From NCBI GenBank assembly GCA_030672945.1, contig DAOVFL010000061.1, positions 1 to 5,917 of the forward strand: DNA of 5,917 nucleotides, read 5' to 3'. This DNA comes from Candidatus Bathyarchaeota archaeon (GTDB lineage Archaea > Thermoproteota > Bathyarchaeia > Bathyarchaeales > Bathycorpusculaceae). Below, in pieces: positions 5,259-5,917 of this stretch. Every line of letters starts with the position of its first letter. Positions within the stretch are counted from its first letter, which is position 1. The translations under genes were made by a program, and so were the position numbers. Below the pieces are notes generated by a model, which saw only the letters and a program-made list of their open reading frames with translations, did no database searches and was not told where the DNA came from.

Positions 5259-5785
5259 TACTGTTTTTCCTCCACCTTCTTCTTTTCTAATTTAATCAAA
5301 TCTCCTAATGTTAGTTCATGACTTAAGGGCTTAGAAACCTTTGTCTTTGGAACTTTCTGATCTGAAGCTGGAACAAGTAACTTTATTTTTAATGAATGTC
5401 CTAATTTCGTGGTAAGCTTATTATCGGGAGTCATTTTTCCCTTTTCAACGTTCTTAAGAACTGAAACCTTCTCGCTTATTTTTCTACCTAACTCTTCATG
5501 TGAAAGTCCTAGTTTCAACCTGGCTTGCCTTATTTTCGCATCAAATTTTTCCACAAGCTCTAGGTTGCTCTCCGCAGCTACTTTTAATGGTCTTTTACTT
5601 GTGTGTTCTAATGGCATACGCTTTCCTAAAGCTTTTGTCCTCGGTGTTATTGCTTTTGGTTTTTTTTCTTCCCATACAATTCTTCCATACTTTGCACATT
5701 TGCTGCACACTGTTAGTCTCGCTCCTTCAATCACGACTTTGTAGGATTTGCCGTAGATTTTGCGTCCGCAGGCTTCACATCGCAC
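5258..5785 (-). CDS. mbf1: Archaeal multiprotein bridging factor MBF1: zinc ribbon plus Cro/C1-type HTH
   Basis: This archaeal MBF1-type protein is a transcription-factor-like protein reported to associate with the ribosome in archaea. An N-terminal zinc ribbon has CxxC pairs at residues 3/6 and 27/30 (CEAC, CSKC), with GRKIYGKSYKVVIEGARL between them. A basic, proline-containing linker (about 40-75) leads to a helix-turn-helix at about 80-137 (KIRQARLKLGLSHEELGRKI, then VLKNVEKGKMTPD). The C-terminus is charged and lysine-rich. I chose GTG 5785-5783 (175 residues) because AGGTG (5796-5792) lies 6 nt upstream and the protein then begins M-R-C-E-x-C-G, the usual aMBF1 beginning. GTG 5794 would add three residues and overlap that site. 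It is the first gene of the operon with hflX and trm56; its TAA stop shares one base with the apparent hflX start. Confidence 0.93.
   Translation of the reverse strand: MRCEACGRKIYGKSYKVVIEGARLTVCSKCAKYGRIVWEEKKPKAITPRTKALGKRMPLEHTSKRPLKVAAESNLELVEKFDAKIRQARLKLGLSHEELGRKISEKVSVLKNVEKGKMTPDNKLTTKLGHSLKIKLLVPASDQKVPKTKVSKPLSHELTLGDLIKLEKKKVEEKQ
5269..5276 (-). promoter_or_regulatory. Strong ribosome-binding site upstream of the apparent hflX ACG start
   Basis: GGTGGAGG on the minus strand lies inside the last codons of MBF1 and ends 10 nt before ACG 5258-5256. It is 49 nt from the first canonical hflX start (TTG 5219), too far to serve it. Its presence argues that hflX translation begins at or next to the MBF1 stop codon. 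Confidence 0.6.
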
Positions 5786-5791
5786 TTGCTG

Positions 5792-5796
5792 CACCT
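5792..5796 (-). promoter_or_regulatory. Ribosome-binding site that sets the MBF1 start
   Basis: AGGTG on the minus strand lies 6 nt before GTG 5785-5783. The other candidate start, GTG 5794-5792, is part of this same element and has no site of its own upstream. Confidence 0.5.
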
Positions 5797-5820
5797 AGAT
5801 TGTTTTTATTACATTGTTGT

Positions 5821-5829
5821 CTTTATAGT
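5821..5829. promoter_or_regulatory. Shared TATA-like element between MBF1 and the divergent PUA gene
   Basis: The plus strand reads CTTTATAGT and the minus strand reads ACTATAAAG, so both strands show a TATA-like core. It lies about 40 nt from the MBF1 start (5785) and about 42 nt from the start at 5867. Each gene would have a short leader with its own GGTG-type ribosome-binding site. No other TATA-like element is equally well placed for either gene. Confidence 0.45.
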
Positions 5830-5866
5830 TGTCGAATCCTAAAGGCTAGTTAAACGGTGTGATAAT

Positions 5867-5917
5867 TTGGAGGATACTCTTAGACGAATTAGAAGTGTTG
5901 CAGATTACCAGTTTGGA
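5867..5917 (+). CDS. Start of a probable PUA-domain RNA-binding protein (3' partial)
   Basis: Seventeen codons are visible from TTG 5867 to the window edge: M-E-D-T-L-R-R-I-R-S-V-A-D-Y-Q-F-G. The RRIR-x-[VI]-ADYQFG opening matches, as I remember it, the start of archaeal proteins with a PUA domain related to those of archaeosine and pseudouridine synthases. GGTG at 5856-5859 sits 7 nt before the TTG. The gene is divergent from MBF1 and appears to share its promoter region. The PUA domain itself is beyond the window, so the call rests on a short motif. Confidence 0.6.
   Translation, partial: MEDTLRRIRSVADYQFG

Noticed and set aside
5258..5270. Programmed -1 frameshift on the A-run producing an MBF1-HflX fusion
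   Set aside because: The run is only five A, the preceding codon does not re-pair after a slip, and a strong ribosome-binding site just upstream makes independent initiation simpler. It is kept only as an alternative in the hflX start finding.

Overview
The window looks like a chromosomal segment from an uncultivated archaeon. The best guess is the Bathyarchaeia or a related Thermoproteota/TACK lineage. Archaeal hallmarks are a tRNA cytidine-56 2'-O-methyltransferase (aTrm56), an archaeal MBF1 with its N-terminal zinc ribbon, a GMP synthase ATP-pyrophosphatase subunit without a fused glutaminase domain, GGTG-type ribosome-binding sites, A/T-rich TATA-like boxes and frequent TTG/GTG starts. 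The lineage call is inference from gene content and style, with no database support.

Layout, left to right. (1) Bases 1-615 hold the 3' end of a surface protein with carboxypeptidase-regulatory-like beta-sandwich repeats, ending in a PEF-like sorting motif, a membrane helix and a basic tail. (2) Bases 616-1089 look non-coding but contain a complete 50-residue ribbon-helix-helix (CopG-type) regulator on the minus strand (685-837). (3) Bases 1090-2289 encode the GMP synthase ATPase subunit, whose C-terminal dimerisation domain appears to be duplicated as in human GMPS. (4) Bases 2343-2669 encode a small protein that may belong to the arcadin-1 family. It converges with, and overlaps by 17 bp, an unrecognised 110-residue minus-strand gene (2653-2985). 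(5) A divergent promoter region (2986-3130) separates that gene from an acylphosphatase (3131-3412). (6) Bases 3420-5785 form a tight minus-strand operon read right to left: MBF1, the ribosome-associated GTPase HflX, then aTrm56. (7) From 5867 a divergent gene begins, probably a PUA-domain RNA-binding protein, and runs off the window.

MBF1 (transcription and ribosome-linked), HflX (ribosome-binding GTPase), aTrm56 (tRNA modification) and the divergent PUA protein form an information-processing neighbourhood. GMP synthase and acylphosphatase are metabolic genes with their own apparent promoters.

The strongest unusual points are: hflX appears to start at an ACG, in a TAACG junction where a TAATG stop/start overlap would be expected; the duplicated GMP synthase dimerisation domain; the overlooked RHH regulator gene; and a single TATA-like element placed symmetrically between MBF1 and the PUA gene. 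I found no CRISPR array, transposon, rRNA or tRNA, and no convincing new defence or mobile system.
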